A DNA stretch of 64,000 nt from contig NZ_CP032157.1 of the NCBI RefSeq assembly GCF_003555545.1, forward strand, positions 1,306,546-1,370,545. Reading direction: 5' to 3'. Source of the stretch: Paraflavitalea soli (lineage in GTDB: Bacteria > Bacteroidota > Bacteroidia > Chitinophagales > Chitinophagaceae). The translations under genes were made by a program, and so were the position numbers. Positions 24,701 to 32,482 of this stretch are shown piece after piece; position 1 is the first letter of the stretch, and each line of letters begins with the position of its first letter. The notes beneath the pieces are model-generated. The model did not search any database. It saw only the letters and a program-made list of their open reading frames with translations, and had not been told where the DNA came from.

Positions 24701-24884
24701 TGATGAACAAATGGATTGGGTGGATACCGTTCACTTTCCCGTTTCTTTCCAGCGATATCCATTAAAAGGGAAAGGCTTTTACCGCATCAGTGGAAAAGTG
24801 GTGGAAGACTTCGGTTTTCACAGCGTAGAGGTTTCCTCTATGGAAAAGATAGGATACAAAGAACGAACCTATGCAAATCTCTGA
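21738..24884 (+). CDS. DNA polymerase III alpha subunit, error-prone DnaE2/ImuC-like
   Basis: 1048 residues from ATG 21738; an in-frame ATG at 21642 would add 32 unlikely residues. Order: N-terminal PHP domain, C-family polymerase palm with the catalytic motif PDFDIDF at ~350, fingers and thumb ('FGVMVFQEDVMKVGHYFGGL', GYSFCKAHSASYA), HhH region and a short OB-like tail. The PHP metal-binding HxH start is replaced by CKTYYSFKYG, so it probably has no PHP nuclease activity. It lacks the long tau-binding C-terminus of housekeeping DnaE. The next gene, dinB, follows after 3 bases, indicating a translesion synthesis operon. Confidence 0.85.
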   Translation: MYLNCKTYYSFKYGTFSTEGLVQEAAEQGVAALALTNINGTPDAWPFVKHCNKAGIKPILGAEIRNGNTLLYILIAANNSGFEWINAFISGFLKSHKPFPEPTAITTFFEQIADGYIVYPLGAKPLDTLLRNEFIGVQSTEVNKLYNTPAQYRDKFIIRQPVTFQTPDHYDVHRLLRAMDHNVIESKLPPDAVCAPHEYFVSQKYLLQAFQAYPQIITNTLRLIDSCSIELDFDTHKNKQYFTISKEDDSVLLRKLAIDGLQQRYGHNTAATERLYKELKVINDLGFTAYFLITWDIIRYAKSRGFYHVGRGSGANSIVAYCLKITDVDPLELNLYFERFLNPERTSPPDFDIDFSWLERDEIMDYIVKRYGEKQVALMGAYVTFKQRAVVRELAKVFGLPEQEIDGLSKLPFVTPLAFEAWKKLSARPSSIDDYRKGIAWYQTSSRPINYQAIITRLGQKYLLNDGEVAALAQSPISCGIVDDVIWKILYYSPFIHNFPSHLSLHVGGMLISEKPIHAYTATFFPPKGIATTQIDMHIAEDIGLDKLDVLSQRGLGHIKETVRLVQENQGIRIHIDEVEKFKKDPRVKAQLQQVNTVGCFYIESPAMRQLLSKLRCDNYPVLVVASSIIRPGVASSGMMQQYISRYLEPHTTEYLHPVMEEILSETFGVMVFQEDVMKVGHYFGGLNMAAADSLRRAMSGKSRGTDHFAALKDEFYGNCTAKGYTEELITEVWRQMESFAGYSFCKAHSASYAVESFQDLYLKTYYPIEFMVGVINNFGGYYSTEIYFIELRKAGGIPHLPCVNASSYNTTIKGKDVYTGFVFLTSLEKYTAQIIIKERERNGPYLHLQDFVERTAIDPEQMNILISIGAFRFTGKSKKQLLWEANFLQKRQQAPVASHAMFKEKPMAFKLPNLADHPVDDMYDEMEIMGFPFRNPFELMKEQTVQRQFSKELPQHLGRQVSMVLYFVDYKVLSTVNGSIMAFGSFLDEQMDWVDTVHFPVSFQRYPLKGKGFYRISGKVVEDFGFHSVEVSSMEKIGYKERTYANL

Positions 24885-24887
24885 TCA

Positions 24888-26051
24888 ATGATCCTTACTC
24901 CACAACGACATATTGCCCATTTTGACCTCGATACATTTTTTGTATCTGTGGAATGCCTGCAGGACAGCCGCCTCAAAGGTAAGCCCGTTATTATTGGCGG
25001 CAGCAGCGACAGGGGAGTAGTGGCCTCCTGTAGTTATGAAGCGCGTAGTTTTGGTATCCATGCTGCCATGCCTATGAAACTGGCCCGGCGTCTTTGTCCG
25101 CAGGCTGTCATTCGTCAGGGCGATATGGAGTTATACAGCAAATATTCGCGCCTTGTTACAGACGTGATCGCCGATACCGTGCCCTTGTTTGAAAAAGCAT
25201 CCATTGATGAATTTTATGTTGACCTGACCGGCATGGATAAATACTTTGGTAGCCAGCTTTACACTGCCAACCTTAAAAAGAAAGTCATTAAAGAGAGCGG
25301 CCTGCCAATCTCCTATGCCTTGGCAGGCAATAAACTTGTCAGTAAAGTAGCCACCAACGAAGGAAAGCCTAATGCTGAAATGTGTGTGGCCTGGGGGCAG
25401 GAGAAAAGTTTCCTGGCGCCGCTGAGTGTCGCCAAAATGCCCGGCGTAGGTAAGGAGACTGCTTTCCTGCTCCTGAAAATGGGCGTAGAAACCATCAAAG
25501 TGCTCAGTGAGATACCGGTAGAAATGCTGTCCAACCTGCTGGGCAAAAATGGGGTATCGCTCTGGCACCATGCCCAGGGAATGGATGAAACACCCGTAGT
25601 ACCTTACCATGAACAAAAGTCTATCTCCACCGAAACCACTTTTCAGCAGGATACCATTGATCTTGAGCTGCTCCATGCCCAGTTGGTTCGTATGACCGAG
25701 AAAATTGCTTTTCAGCTGCGCGAAGAAAGTAAGCTCACCGGTTGCGTCACCGTAAAGCTGCGCTATTCCAACTTCGATACCGTTACAAAGCAAAAGACCA
25801 TAGCTTTTACAGCGGCCGATCACAAGCTCATTAAAGTGGTGAGGGAATTGTTTGATGCGTTGTATGAACGCCGCATGATGGTAAGATTACTCGGCGTTCG
25901 GTTTACCCACCTGGTACCGGGCAATGATCAGATCAATATGTTTGAAGATACCGAGCACCTGGTACAATTATATCAGGCAATAGACAGTATCAAACACCAA
26001 TACGGAGAGCGTTTCGTAGGCCGTGCCCGTGGTTTGAGGCCTAACTCCTGA
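24888..26051 (+). CDS. dinB: Y-family DNA polymerase IV
   Basis: 387 residues. Palm motifs are FDLDTFFVSVE at ~12-22 and KASIDEFYVDLTG at ~104-116, with acidic residues for two metals. The fingers segment SYEARSFGIHAAMPM, a helix-hairpin-helix thumb (KMPGVGKETAFLLLKMG) and a little-finger domain follow. A short C-terminal tail (QINMFED) resembles a beta-clamp-binding peptide. Co-transcribed with the DnaE-type polymerase 3 bases upstream, it would perform lesion bypass. It converges on the SRAP gene, with 3 bases between stop codons. Confidence 0.92.
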   Translation: MILTPQRHIAHFDLDTFFVSVECLQDSRLKGKPVIIGGSSDRGVVASCSYEARSFGIHAAMPMKLARRLCPQAVIRQGDMELYSKYSRLVTDVIADTVPLFEKASIDEFYVDLTGMDKYFGSQLYTANLKKKVIKESGLPISYALAGNKLVSKVATNEGKPNAEMCVAWGQEKSFLAPLSVAKMPGVGKETAFLLLKMGVETIKVLSEIPVEMLSNLLGKNGVSLWHHAQGMDETPVVPYHEQKSISTETTFQQDTIDLELLHAQLVRMTEKIAFQLREESKLTGCVTVKLRYSNFDTVTKQKTIAFTAADHKLIKVVRELFDALYERRMMVRLLGVRFTHLVPGNDQINMFEDTEHLVQLYQAIDSIKHQYGERFVGRARGLRPNS

Positions 26052-26054
26052 CTC

Positions 26055-26864
26055 CTACACTGCTTCTTCCAATGCCGGCAGATCCTCATAGACAAACGGC
26101 TCCGCTGGCTCCAGCGCTTCCCGGAAGTCTTTGGCAATAGAATATGCTTCCATTTCGGCAGCCGGATATTGATACCGTGCTAATTCCGTGATCCTTTCTT
26201 CCGAAAGATCGCCCAACAGCCATTCAAAGGCAAGATTCTCCGGCAATATCGTGGGCATTCTTTTCTTACTGTTGTGTACCTGCTCCATCAGTCCATTGGC
26301 GGCTGTCGTAATAATGGCAAAGCTTTCCACATATTCTCCCGTACTTTGATCCGTCCATGGCTGCCATATCCCGGCCATGAAGAAATAAGGTTTCCCCTTT
26401 ACGCCAATATGATAAGGGTACTTCACCGCCGTTTTCACCGGCTTGCCTGTTTTCTTGCTCACCGGAAACAGGTGTCGCCATTCATAAAACCCTGTTGATA
26501 ACACCAGGCACCGGCGTGTAAGAGCTGCCTGTCGATAGATCTTTCTGGGCAGCAACAATTCTTCCGACACAGCATTCAGTGTAGTAATAGGCGGGTGAAA
26601 CTGGCCGCTTTCATCCTTATAGCCAAAACGCATTTTGCTCACCGAATCGCGGGTTTTCTGATAGGCAGGGATAAAGCCCCATTCCATTTGTACCAGGTCA
26701 AAATCATTGCCCTCCTCAGTCTTTTTCAAAACCGGGTGATTGGAATAGTTAAATCCTACATGCAGCGGATTACTAAGAAAGTCATAATTGACAATGAGCT
26801 TTTCCAATTGCTTCAACCTGATATATTCGATGCGGGTTACCCGCACGCCATTGTAATAGCACAT
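26055..26864 (-). CDS. SOS response-associated peptidase (SRAP/YedK family)
   Basis: 269 residues. Cys2 directly after the initiator Met is the residue that forms a thiazolidine crosslink with abasic sites in HMCES/YedK. GFYEWRH at ~145-151 supplies the conserved Glu, and KRMPTILPE holds the conserved region after the active-site His. It protects abasic sites in single-stranded DNA, which fits the neighbouring translesion polymerases. It lies one base after a small upstream gene, so those two are one unit. Confidence 0.92.
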   Translation of the reverse strand: MCYYNGVRVTRIEYIRLKQLEKLIVNYDFLSNPLHVGFNYSNHPVLKKTEEGNDFDLVQMEWGFIPAYQKTRDSVSKMRFGYKDESGQFHPPITTLNAVSEELLLPRKIYRQAALTRRCLVLSTGFYEWRHLFPVSKKTGKPVKTAVKYPYHIGVKGKPYFFMAGIWQPWTDQSTGEYVESFAIITTAANGLMEQVHNSKKRMPTILPENLAFEWLLGDLSEERITELARYQYPAAEMEAYSIAKDFREALEPAEPFVYEDLPALEEAV

Positions 26865-26865
26865 A

Positions 26866-27108
26866 TTAATTCTTTTTTTGGAAGTGAGCTTCTATCAGTT
26901 TTCCAATTACCTGCGCCAACTCCTGTTTTCCTTCGGGCACGGAAGTCCAGAATACCTGCCCTTCGGCGCTAGTAGCCGTGGTGATCACCAACGGCTTGCC
27001 ATCCTGCATCGGGATCAGGAACATCGGCCTGCCTGAAAGATCTAGTTCCCGCACAGGCAATAGGGCGCCATTGAAGATAATCTCAAATACATCACCAGAA
27101 ACTTCCAT
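26866..27108 (-). CDS. Hypothetical protein preceding the SRAP gene
   Basis: 80 residues, beta-rich start (GDVFEIIFNGALLPVREL), one C-terminal helix ending in a basic FQKKN. I know no family. The stop codon lies one base before the SRAP start codon, so translation is probably coupled and a shared role in damage tolerance is plausible. Confidence 0.65.
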   Translation of the reverse strand: MEVSGDVFEIIFNGALLPVRELDLSGRPMFLIPMQDGKPLVITTATSAEGQVFWTSVPEGKQELAQVIGKLIEAHFQKKN

Positions 27109-27315
27109 ACCATACTTTTTTAATGACGAAAAGCGTATATAAAGATACGGAATACTAAATAAATTAGTAGTAAATGGGCTGGCATTTTACACGCCTGACT
27201 GGTAATTGGTTAAACCTTCACCTTTTTAACAGGTCATAGAAAATAATAATACGGGTTGTTTTCCGTTTTTGATCTCGTCATCAAGTGTAAGGCCCATAGA
27301 ATTAAGCCGCTATTT

Positions 27316-28254
27316 ATGAAAAAATTGATCATTTGTTCTCTGTTCACCACAGTTTCCCTGTTTTTATTAATTGCCTGCGGCAAAAAGAAGGACGATGCCC
27401 AGGAAGAGAAAGTTTACCGGGTAGAGGGAACCATCACCGTTGACGGACGGGAAAGGACCTTCCTGTTAAACCTGCCGCCAACTTATTATACTGGTTCGGG
27501 TTTTTCATTGGTCATTGCCATGCATGGCGGTGGTGGATCAGCAACCCAATTTGAGACCTCCTCCCGCCTGACGCAGAAGGCGAATACCGAAAACTTTATC
27601 GTCGTATATCCTGAAGGCGTAAAAAGTACTGGTCCATTAGGCGCCCGTACCTGGAATGCCGGCACCTGTTGTGACTTTGCCGTTACCAATAATATCAATG
27701 ATGTAAAGTTTATTGCCCAGCTTATAGATAAGCTAGTTGCAGATTATAAGATCAATCCTAAAAAGGTATATGCAACCGGCCATAGTAATGGCGGTATGAT
27801 GTCGTACCGGTTAGCATGTGAATTATCAAACAAGATTGCTGCCATTGCGCCCAATGCCAGTACCATGGTAGTTACCCAGCCCTGCAATCCTGTCCGTGCT
27901 GTTCCCATCCTGCATATGCATTCGGTATTGGATGAGCATGTGCCTTACAATGGCGGTACCGGCAATGGTATTTCTGGCGTGTATGCACCACCAGTGGATT
28001 CTGTATTGGATGTGTGGTCCTCTAAAAATGCCTGTGCTACAAAAGCACAGGTGGTTGTCAATAATAGCAGTTATCAATTCACTCAATGGGTCAATTGCAG
28101 CAATAGTACCCTTATTCACTATTATTTGACGAAGGATGGGGGGCATGCCTGGCCTGGTGGTTTACCGGGTAGTCTCAACGGAGATACTCCTTCCAAAGCG
28201 ATCAATGCCAATGATCTTCTGTGGAACTTTTTCAAACAATACCAGCTACCGTAG
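27316..28254 (+). CDS. PHB-depolymerase-like esterase lipoprotein (alpha/beta hydrolase)
   Basis: About 312 residues from ATG 27316, where MKKLIICSLFTTVSLFLLIACG gives a lipobox. The family signature is visible: LVIAMHGGGGSATQFE oxyanion region, nucleophile elbow TGHSNGGMMSYRLAC, catalytic Asp in HSVLDEHVPY and His in DGGHAWPG. LpqC-type members cleave feruloyl or short-chain esters on polysaccharides as often as polyhydroxybutyrate, so substrate is open. A monocistronic gene; it ends 29 bases from the convergent regulator gene. Confidence 0.85.
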   Translation: MKKLIICSLFTTVSLFLLIACGKKKDDAQEEKVYRVEGTITVDGRERTFLLNLPPTYYTGSGFSLVIAMHGGGGSATQFETSSRLTQKANTENFIVVYPEGVKSTGPLGARTWNAGTCCDFAVTNNINDVKFIAQLIDKLVADYKINPKKVYATGHSNGGMMSYRLACELSNKIAAIAPNASTMVVTQPCNPVRAVPILHMHSVLDEHVPYNGGTGNGISGVYAPPVDSVLDVWSSKNACATKAQVVVNNSSYQFTQWVNCSNSTLIHYYLTKDGGHAWPGGLPGSLNGDTPSKAINANDLLWNFFKQYQLP

Positions 28255-28283
28255 GTATTAAACAGAGCAATAAGCTAACACTT

Positions 28284-29261
28284 CTACATCCTGAATCCTG
28301 AATTGTATTTCTCCCGGTAATCCACTGGCGTCATTCCCGTCACTTTCTTAAATACATCCCTGAAGGTTTGGGTGTCTGAATAACCAACTGCCAGCATCAC
28401 TTCAGTAATCGAGCGCCGACCTGCTTCCAGTTGCTTTTTGGCAGCTTCAATCTTCACCCGCTGTATATATTCTGCTACTGTGAGAAAAGTTGCTTTCTTG
28501 AACCGTCTTTCGAATGTGCGGCGTGTTACGTTAAATTGATCAGCCAGGTGGTCGACTGTGAGCTTCTCCTCAAAATGTGCTTCAATAAATTCCTGTGCAT
28601 CCTTGATCACCCCGTCTTCATGGTCTTTCAATCCACTGAATACTACAAACGGTGTTTGCTGGTGCCTGTCCAGGTCAATTACAAAATACTTAGCTGTATG
28701 AATGGCGATCTGCCGGTCAGTAAATTTCTCCACCAGGTACAGTAATAGATTCCAGTAGGCATTGTTGCCGCCGCTTGAATACACGCCTTGCTGTGCTGTC
28801 ATCACTTTTTCTTCTACCAGCGTAACCGATGGATAAAAATGCCTGAACTCATTGGCATATAACCAGTGCGTGGTGCATTGCTTGCCTTTGAGTATCCCGG
28901 AAAAAGCCATCAGGAAAGCTCCTACGCAAAGGCTCGCTACTTCTGCACCTTTTTTGTATTGTTCTGCGATCCAGGGAGCGTAATCTTTATTTTTATACGA
29001 AGAACTTACCATATCGCCCATCATAGAAGGAATGATAATAAGATCTGTGTGGTCAATATCTTTCAGTAGCATATCCGGGCGTAAAGTGAACAAGCCATTA
29101 TTCAATGTTACTTCTTCCATAATGCCCGCCACTTGTACTTTAAACAATGGAGGCTTGCCTGCTTGTTGCAGAAATTCATTCACCATAGTAAATACATAGC
29201 GACTGTCGGCAATTGAGGCCAGTACTGCATTTTTGAGTGCAAGGATGGAAATATGTACCAT
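28284..29261 (-). CDS. GlxA-type AraC-family regulator with DJ-1/PfpI domain
   Basis: 325 residues. The N-terminal ~190 form a DJ-1/PfpI-like domain (SLCVGAFLMAFSGILKGK, with Cys at the nucleophile elbow). The C-terminal ~100 form an AraC HTH pair (VDHLADQFNVTRRTFERRFK, then MLAVGYSDTQTFRDVFKKVT). It is divergent from the VOC/DoxX genes. Its -7 element lies only five bases before the ATG, so its mRNA may be leaderless. Confidence 0.88.
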   Translation of the reverse strand: MVHISILALKNAVLASIADSRYVFTMVNEFLQQAGKPPLFKVQVAGIMEEVTLNNGLFTLRPDMLLKDIDHTDLIIIPSMMGDMVSSSYKNKDYAPWIAEQYKKGAEVASLCVGAFLMAFSGILKGKQCTTHWLYANEFRHFYPSVTLVEEKVMTAQQGVYSSGGNNAYWNLLLYLVEKFTDRQIAIHTAKYFVIDLDRHQQTPFVVFSGLKDHEDGVIKDAQEFIEAHFEEKLTVDHLADQFNVTRRTFERRFKKATFLTVAEYIQRVKIEAAKKQLEAGRRSITEVMLAVGYSDTQTFRDVFKKVTGMTPVDYREKYNSGFRM

Positions 29262-29265
29262 ACTA

Positions 29266-29298
29266 CAAAAGTAGCAGAAATGGGTGTCGCAAACACCC
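29266..29298 (-). promoter_or_regulatory. Promoter with overlapping dyad, GlxA-type gene
   Basis: Minus strand: TTTG (29293-29290), 16-base spacer, TACTTTTG (29273-29266). The -33 part lies in the inverted repeat GGGTGT-cgcaa-ACACCC (29282-29298). A second TGTCGCA at 29308-29314 repeats the one at 29285-29291 with a 23-bp shift. On the plus strand TAGCTTTG at 29346-29353 may serve the VOC gene. Confidence 0.5.
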
Positions 29299-29382
29299 GC
29301 CTAAGAATGTCGCATTTACACAGTATGAGGAAGGGAAGAGCGCAGTAGCTTTGTGTAATAACAATCAAAAACAAGTATAACC

Positions 29383-29811
29383 ATGTTAACAATCACACCC
29401 TACCTGCATTTCATGGGCAACGCAGAAGAGGCCATGACCTTCTATAAATCTGCCCTGGGAGGTGAATTCACCATCATTGGCCGGTTTAAGGATGTGCCGG
29501 GGGGAGAAAAAATGTCGCCGGAAGACCAGCAGAAGCTCATGCATATATCACTCACTCTTCCCAATGGCGGCGTGATCATGGCTACGGACATCCTAAGCTC
29601 CATGGAACATACTCTCGTGGCGGGTAACAACTATCATATCTGCCTGCATACCAGGAGCGAGGTTGAAACGGATAAGTTCTTCAATGCACTGGCTGCCGGC
29701 GGTAAGGTTACCATGCCTCTCAACAAGACCTTCTGGGGCGCCTATTTTGGCATGTGCATCGACAAGTATAATATTCAATGGATGATCAACTACAATCAAA
29801 ATCAACAATAA
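29383..29811 (+). CDS. VOC-superfamily (PhnB-like glyoxalase fold) protein
   Basis: 142 residues with the PhnB/3-demethylubiquinone-methyltransferase-like pattern YLHFMGNAEEAMTFYKSALG at the N-terminus and WGAYFGMCIDKYNIQWMINY at the C-terminus. Two beta-alpha-beta-beta-beta units are expected. Substrate unknown. It precedes a DoxX gene by one base, so both are expressed together, and it is divergent from the GlxA-type regulator. Confidence 0.85.
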   Translation: MLTITPYLHFMGNAEEAMTFYKSALGGEFTIIGRFKDVPGGEKMSPEDQQKLMHISLTLPNGGVIMATDILSSMEHTLVAGNNYHICLHTRSEVETDKFFNALAAGGKVTMPLNKTFWGAYFGMCIDKYNIQWMINYNQNQQ

Positions 29812-29812
29812 T

Positions 29813-30190
29813 ATGAAGCCTAAGACGACCAAACTGCTCTACTGGATATTAACCATTATATTCGCCCTGGCCATGTTCTTCGATGGTATTGGCGGCGTTA
29901 CCCAGCAGGAGGCCGGACAAGAAGTAATGCGGCATCTGGGATACCCCATGTATGTGCTTATTATATTCGGCGTAGCCAAACTGCTCGGTGTGATCGCCAT
30001 CTTACAAACAAAATACCAGACCATCAAAGAGTGGGCCTTTGCCGGTTTTGCCTTCAACTTTCTCGGAGCATTTGCTTCAAGGGCTTTTGCCGGCGATGGC
30101 TTTGGGCTGATCGTATTGCCGCTAATAATGCTGGCCGTAATGTTCCTCGTCTATGCACTCTGGAAGAAATATCAATTGGTAAAGCAATAA
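29813..30190 (+). CDS. DoxX-like small membrane protein
   Basis: 125 residues with four hydrophobic helices (YWILTIIFALAMFFDGIGG; PMYVLIIFGVAKLLGVIAIL; WAFAGFAFNFLGAFASRAF; LIVLPLIMLAVMFLVYAL), the DoxX_2 pattern. It is translated one base after the VOC gene. The inner-membrane role is not known; such pairs often lie near stress regulators. Confidence 0.8.
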   Translation: MKPKTTKLLYWILTIIFALAMFFDGIGGVTQQEAGQEVMRHLGYPMYVLIIFGVAKLLGVIAILQTKYQTIKEWAFAGFAFNFLGAFASRAFAGDGFGLIVLPLIMLAVMFLVYALWKKYQLVKQ

Positions 30191-30266
30191 CTAAAACCTG
30201 CAAATATGAACTGGGCAACCTGAAGGGTATTCTGGAGCAACAATAAATAAATTAACTCTTCCTCAG

Positions 30267-30297
30267 CCAGTAGCAACAAACTGCTACTGGTTGTTTT
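30267..30297 (+). terminator. Terminator of the VOC/DoxX operon
   Basis: CCAGTAGCA, 6-base loop, TGCTACTGG, then TTGTTTT. Confidence 0.8.
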
Positions 30298-30368
30298 ATG
30301 CCTGACGGCGGACGCTCTTTTATAATAAAGAATTTGTTTATTTACGATATGCTAATTAATTTAGCATT

Positions 30369-30650
30369 GTGAAAGGAGAGATCACAGTACGCATTGAGGG
30401 CCTTATGAGGCATTATCCGGTAGAACGTATTTATGTTACGCCGCAGATAGAGCATTTTAGGGTATCCGGTCGTAATGGGGTGATCGTATTCCAGAGTAAC
30501 CGGCCCTATCTTCGTGGCAACGGCCTTAGAATGAAACGTATTGATTGGAAACTCATTGAAGGCAACCTCCGTAGTATGAGCGCCAAAGATGCCTTCGCTC
30601 AAAGCCTCGATGACTACGTAAAGCAGCTTGAAAAAGAGGGAAAGTTGTAA
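30369..30650 (+). CDS. Hypothetical 93-residue protein
   Basis: Starts at GTG 30369 directly after a dyad ATGCTAA-N5-TTAGCAT (30349-30367). Basic N-terminal half, strands RIEGLMRHYPVERIYVTPQIEHF, and a C-terminal helix (KDAFAQSLDDYVKQLEKEGKL). I do not recognise the family. The dyad abutting the start codon suggests repression at the promoter or a leaderless mRNA. Confidence 0.6.
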   Translation: MKGEITVRIEGLMRHYPVERIYVTPQIEHFRVSGRNGVIVFQSNRPYLRGNGLRMKRIDWKLIEGNLRSMSAKDAFAQSLDDYVKQLEKEGKL

Positions 30651-30655
30651 TTCAA

Positions 30656-31040
30656 AACATCAATGTTGAATTATTGTACACTTACCGGAGTGTAGGTAAG
30701 TTAATTGTTGCAAAAGAACGCCATGAAAAATACGATGAAGTTTCCCTTAGGAAAATGTTTCATGAACTATCCTTTCTACTGACTTCGTCGCTGGGAAAAG
30801 GCTTTAGTGGCAGCCAGCTTACATATATGCGTGTCTTTTACCTTTGGTTTCGCCACTTTCCGGTTGTGCCGGCAAAAAACGAAGTGGTTTGACAGTGGCA
30901 AACCACCCACAAAAAGGCGTCCAAAGCCTGCTATCTTTGAAATAGGAAAAGGCTTTGCCTTCTTTGTATCAAAATACCAATTGTACCTACCCGATAAGAA
31001 AGTGCTGCAGCAACGGGTTGAAAGATTGTTACTTGCCTAG
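30656..31040 (+). pseudogene. Decayed YhcG/DUF1016-type nuclease gene
   Basis: The first part (to 30892) encodes NVELLYTYRSVGKLIVAKE and SSLGKGFSGSQLTYMRVFYL, matching the DUF1016 N-terminal domain. A different frame (~30915-31040) then encodes PAIFEIGKGFAF joined to KYQLYLPDKKVLQQ, which in intact YhcG proteins flank the PDDEXK nuclease core. The catalytic core between those segments and much of the middle are missing, and the two parts are out of frame. Intact homologues have about 330-380 residues. This is a remnant, likely of a horizontally acquired gene. Confidence 0.72.
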
Positions 31041-31152
31041 CAACCAATCAAAGCTTACATTGTCAAAAAAGCCCCTCCTGATCCTGTTAGCGGCCCTTAC
31101 TCTGAGCCTGGAACAAGGGAGAAGTCCCCTTATCAATCGCTTAACACGAACA

Positions 31153-31187
31153 TTTGTTAGTTTTTGTGATAAATTCTGTTACTTTTG
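31153..31187 (+). promoter_or_regulatory. Promoter of the acyl-CoA dehydrogenase gene
   Basis: TACTTTTG at 31180-31187 matches the -7 consensus; a TTTG at 31153-31156 lies 23 bases upstream, slightly far for a -33 box. Leader of about 25 bases to ATG 31218. Confidence 0.5.
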
Positions 31188-31217
31188 TGCCTCAACACCA
31201 ATAAACAGACAGGTCAT

Positions 31218-32372
31218 ATGCAATTCCAGCTCACAGAAGAACACCTCATGATCCGCAATGCCGCAAGGGATTTTGCCCGCCAGGAATGTTTACCCGGCGT
31301 AATCGAAAGAGACGAACACCAGAAATTCCCCAAAGAACAGGTACTCAAGCTTGCTGAACTGGGCTTTATGGGTATGATGGTAGATCCTAAATACGGCGGC
31401 AGTGGTTTGGATACGGTGAGTTATGTGCTGGCCATGGAAGAGATCAGTAAAGTTGATGCCAGTGTAAGCGTTTGCATGAGTGTAAATAACAGCCTCGTGT
31501 CCTGGGGCCTGGAAGCATTTGGATCGGAAGAACAGAAGCAAAAATACCTTACCCCCCTGGCGCAGGGGCGTAAAGATGGCGAGTTGTATATAGGGGCTTT
31601 CCTGTTGAGTGAACCCGAAGCCGGCAGTGACGCCACTTCACAACGCACCACAGCTGAGGACAAAGGCGACTATTACTTGTTGAATGGAACCAAGAACTGG
31701 ATCACCAATGGTTCCTCTGCCTCTGTATACCTCGTAATGGCGCAAACAGATGCTTCAAAGGGCAGCAAGGGGATAAATACCTTTATTGTTGAAAAAAGCT
31801 GGCCGGGCGTAGTGGTGGGCGCCAAGGAAAACAAACTCGGCATCCGCGGTAGCGATACCCACAGTATTTTATTCAATGATGTAAAAGTGCCCAAAGAGAA
31901 CCGCATAGGGGATGATGGTTTCGGTTTCACCTTTGCCATGAAAACCCTCGCCGGCGGTCGTATAGGCATCGCTTCCCAGGCATTGGGCATTGCCAGTGGT
32001 TCCTATGAGCTCGCATTGAAATATTCAAAAGAACGCAAGGCCTTTGGCAAAGAATTGATGCAGCACCAGGCTATTCAGTTCAAATTGGCCGATATGGCTA
32101 CCCGTATAGAAGCCGCCCGGTTATTGTGTCTCAAAGCCGCCTGGGAAAAAGACCAGCACCAGGATTATGCATTAAGTTCTTCCATGGCCAAAGTATTTGC
32201 CAGTGAAGTAGCCATGTGGGCTTCTGTGGAAGCCGTACAGATACACGGCGGATACGGTTACGTAAAAGAATACCATGTGGAAAGGCTGATGCGTGATGCC
32301 AAGATCACGCAGATCTATGAAGGCACGTCCGAAGTACAACGCATTGTAATAAGCCGCTCCATACTCAAATAA
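31218..32372 (+). CDS. Acyl-CoA dehydrogenase, short-chain type
   Basis: 384 residues from ATG 31218 (MQFQLTEEHLMIRNAARDFA). It has the three-part FAD enzyme fold. Signatures are AFLLSEPEAGSDATSQRT (flavin-binding) and 'QIHGGYGYVKEYHVERLMRD', with the catalytic-base Glu in QIYEGTSEVQR near residue 368, the position used by short-chain/butyryl-CoA dehydrogenases. It introduces a double bond in acyl-CoA in beta-oxidation, passing electrons to ETF. Single-gene unit with its own promoter and terminator. Confidence 0.92.
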   Translation: MQFQLTEEHLMIRNAARDFARQECLPGVIERDEHQKFPKEQVLKLAELGFMGMMVDPKYGGSGLDTVSYVLAMEEISKVDASVSVCMSVNNSLVSWGLEAFGSEEQKQKYLTPLAQGRKDGELYIGAFLLSEPEAGSDATSQRTTAEDKGDYYLLNGTKNWITNGSSASVYLVMAQTDASKGSKGINTFIVEKSWPGVVVGAKENKLGIRGSDTHSILFNDVKVPKENRIGDDGFGFTFAMKTLAGGRIGIASQALGIASGSYELALKYSKERKAFGKELMQHQAIQFKLADMATRIEAARLLCLKAAWEKDQHQDYALSSSMAKVFASEVAMWASVEAVQIHGGYGYVKEYHVERLMRDAKITQIYEGTSEVQRIVISRSILK

Positions 32373-32398
32373 TCATCGGCCAAAACCAATTGCTGCTG

Positions 32399-32447
32399 AT
32401 GCCAATGATACTTGCTATCATTGGCATATTTTTTTATAGTAATTTTG
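32399..32447 (+). terminator. Terminator of acyl-CoA dehydrogenase gene overlapping the next promoter
   Basis: GCCAATGATA, 5-base loop, TATCATTGGC, then a TTTTTTT run. The -7 element TAATTTTG for the next gene follows at 32440-32447, and its possible -33 TTG lies in the 3' arm of the hairpin. Confidence 0.85.
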
Positions 32448-32482
32448 CGGTCGTTTTCCGGCAACCAGCAATTATTTCACAC

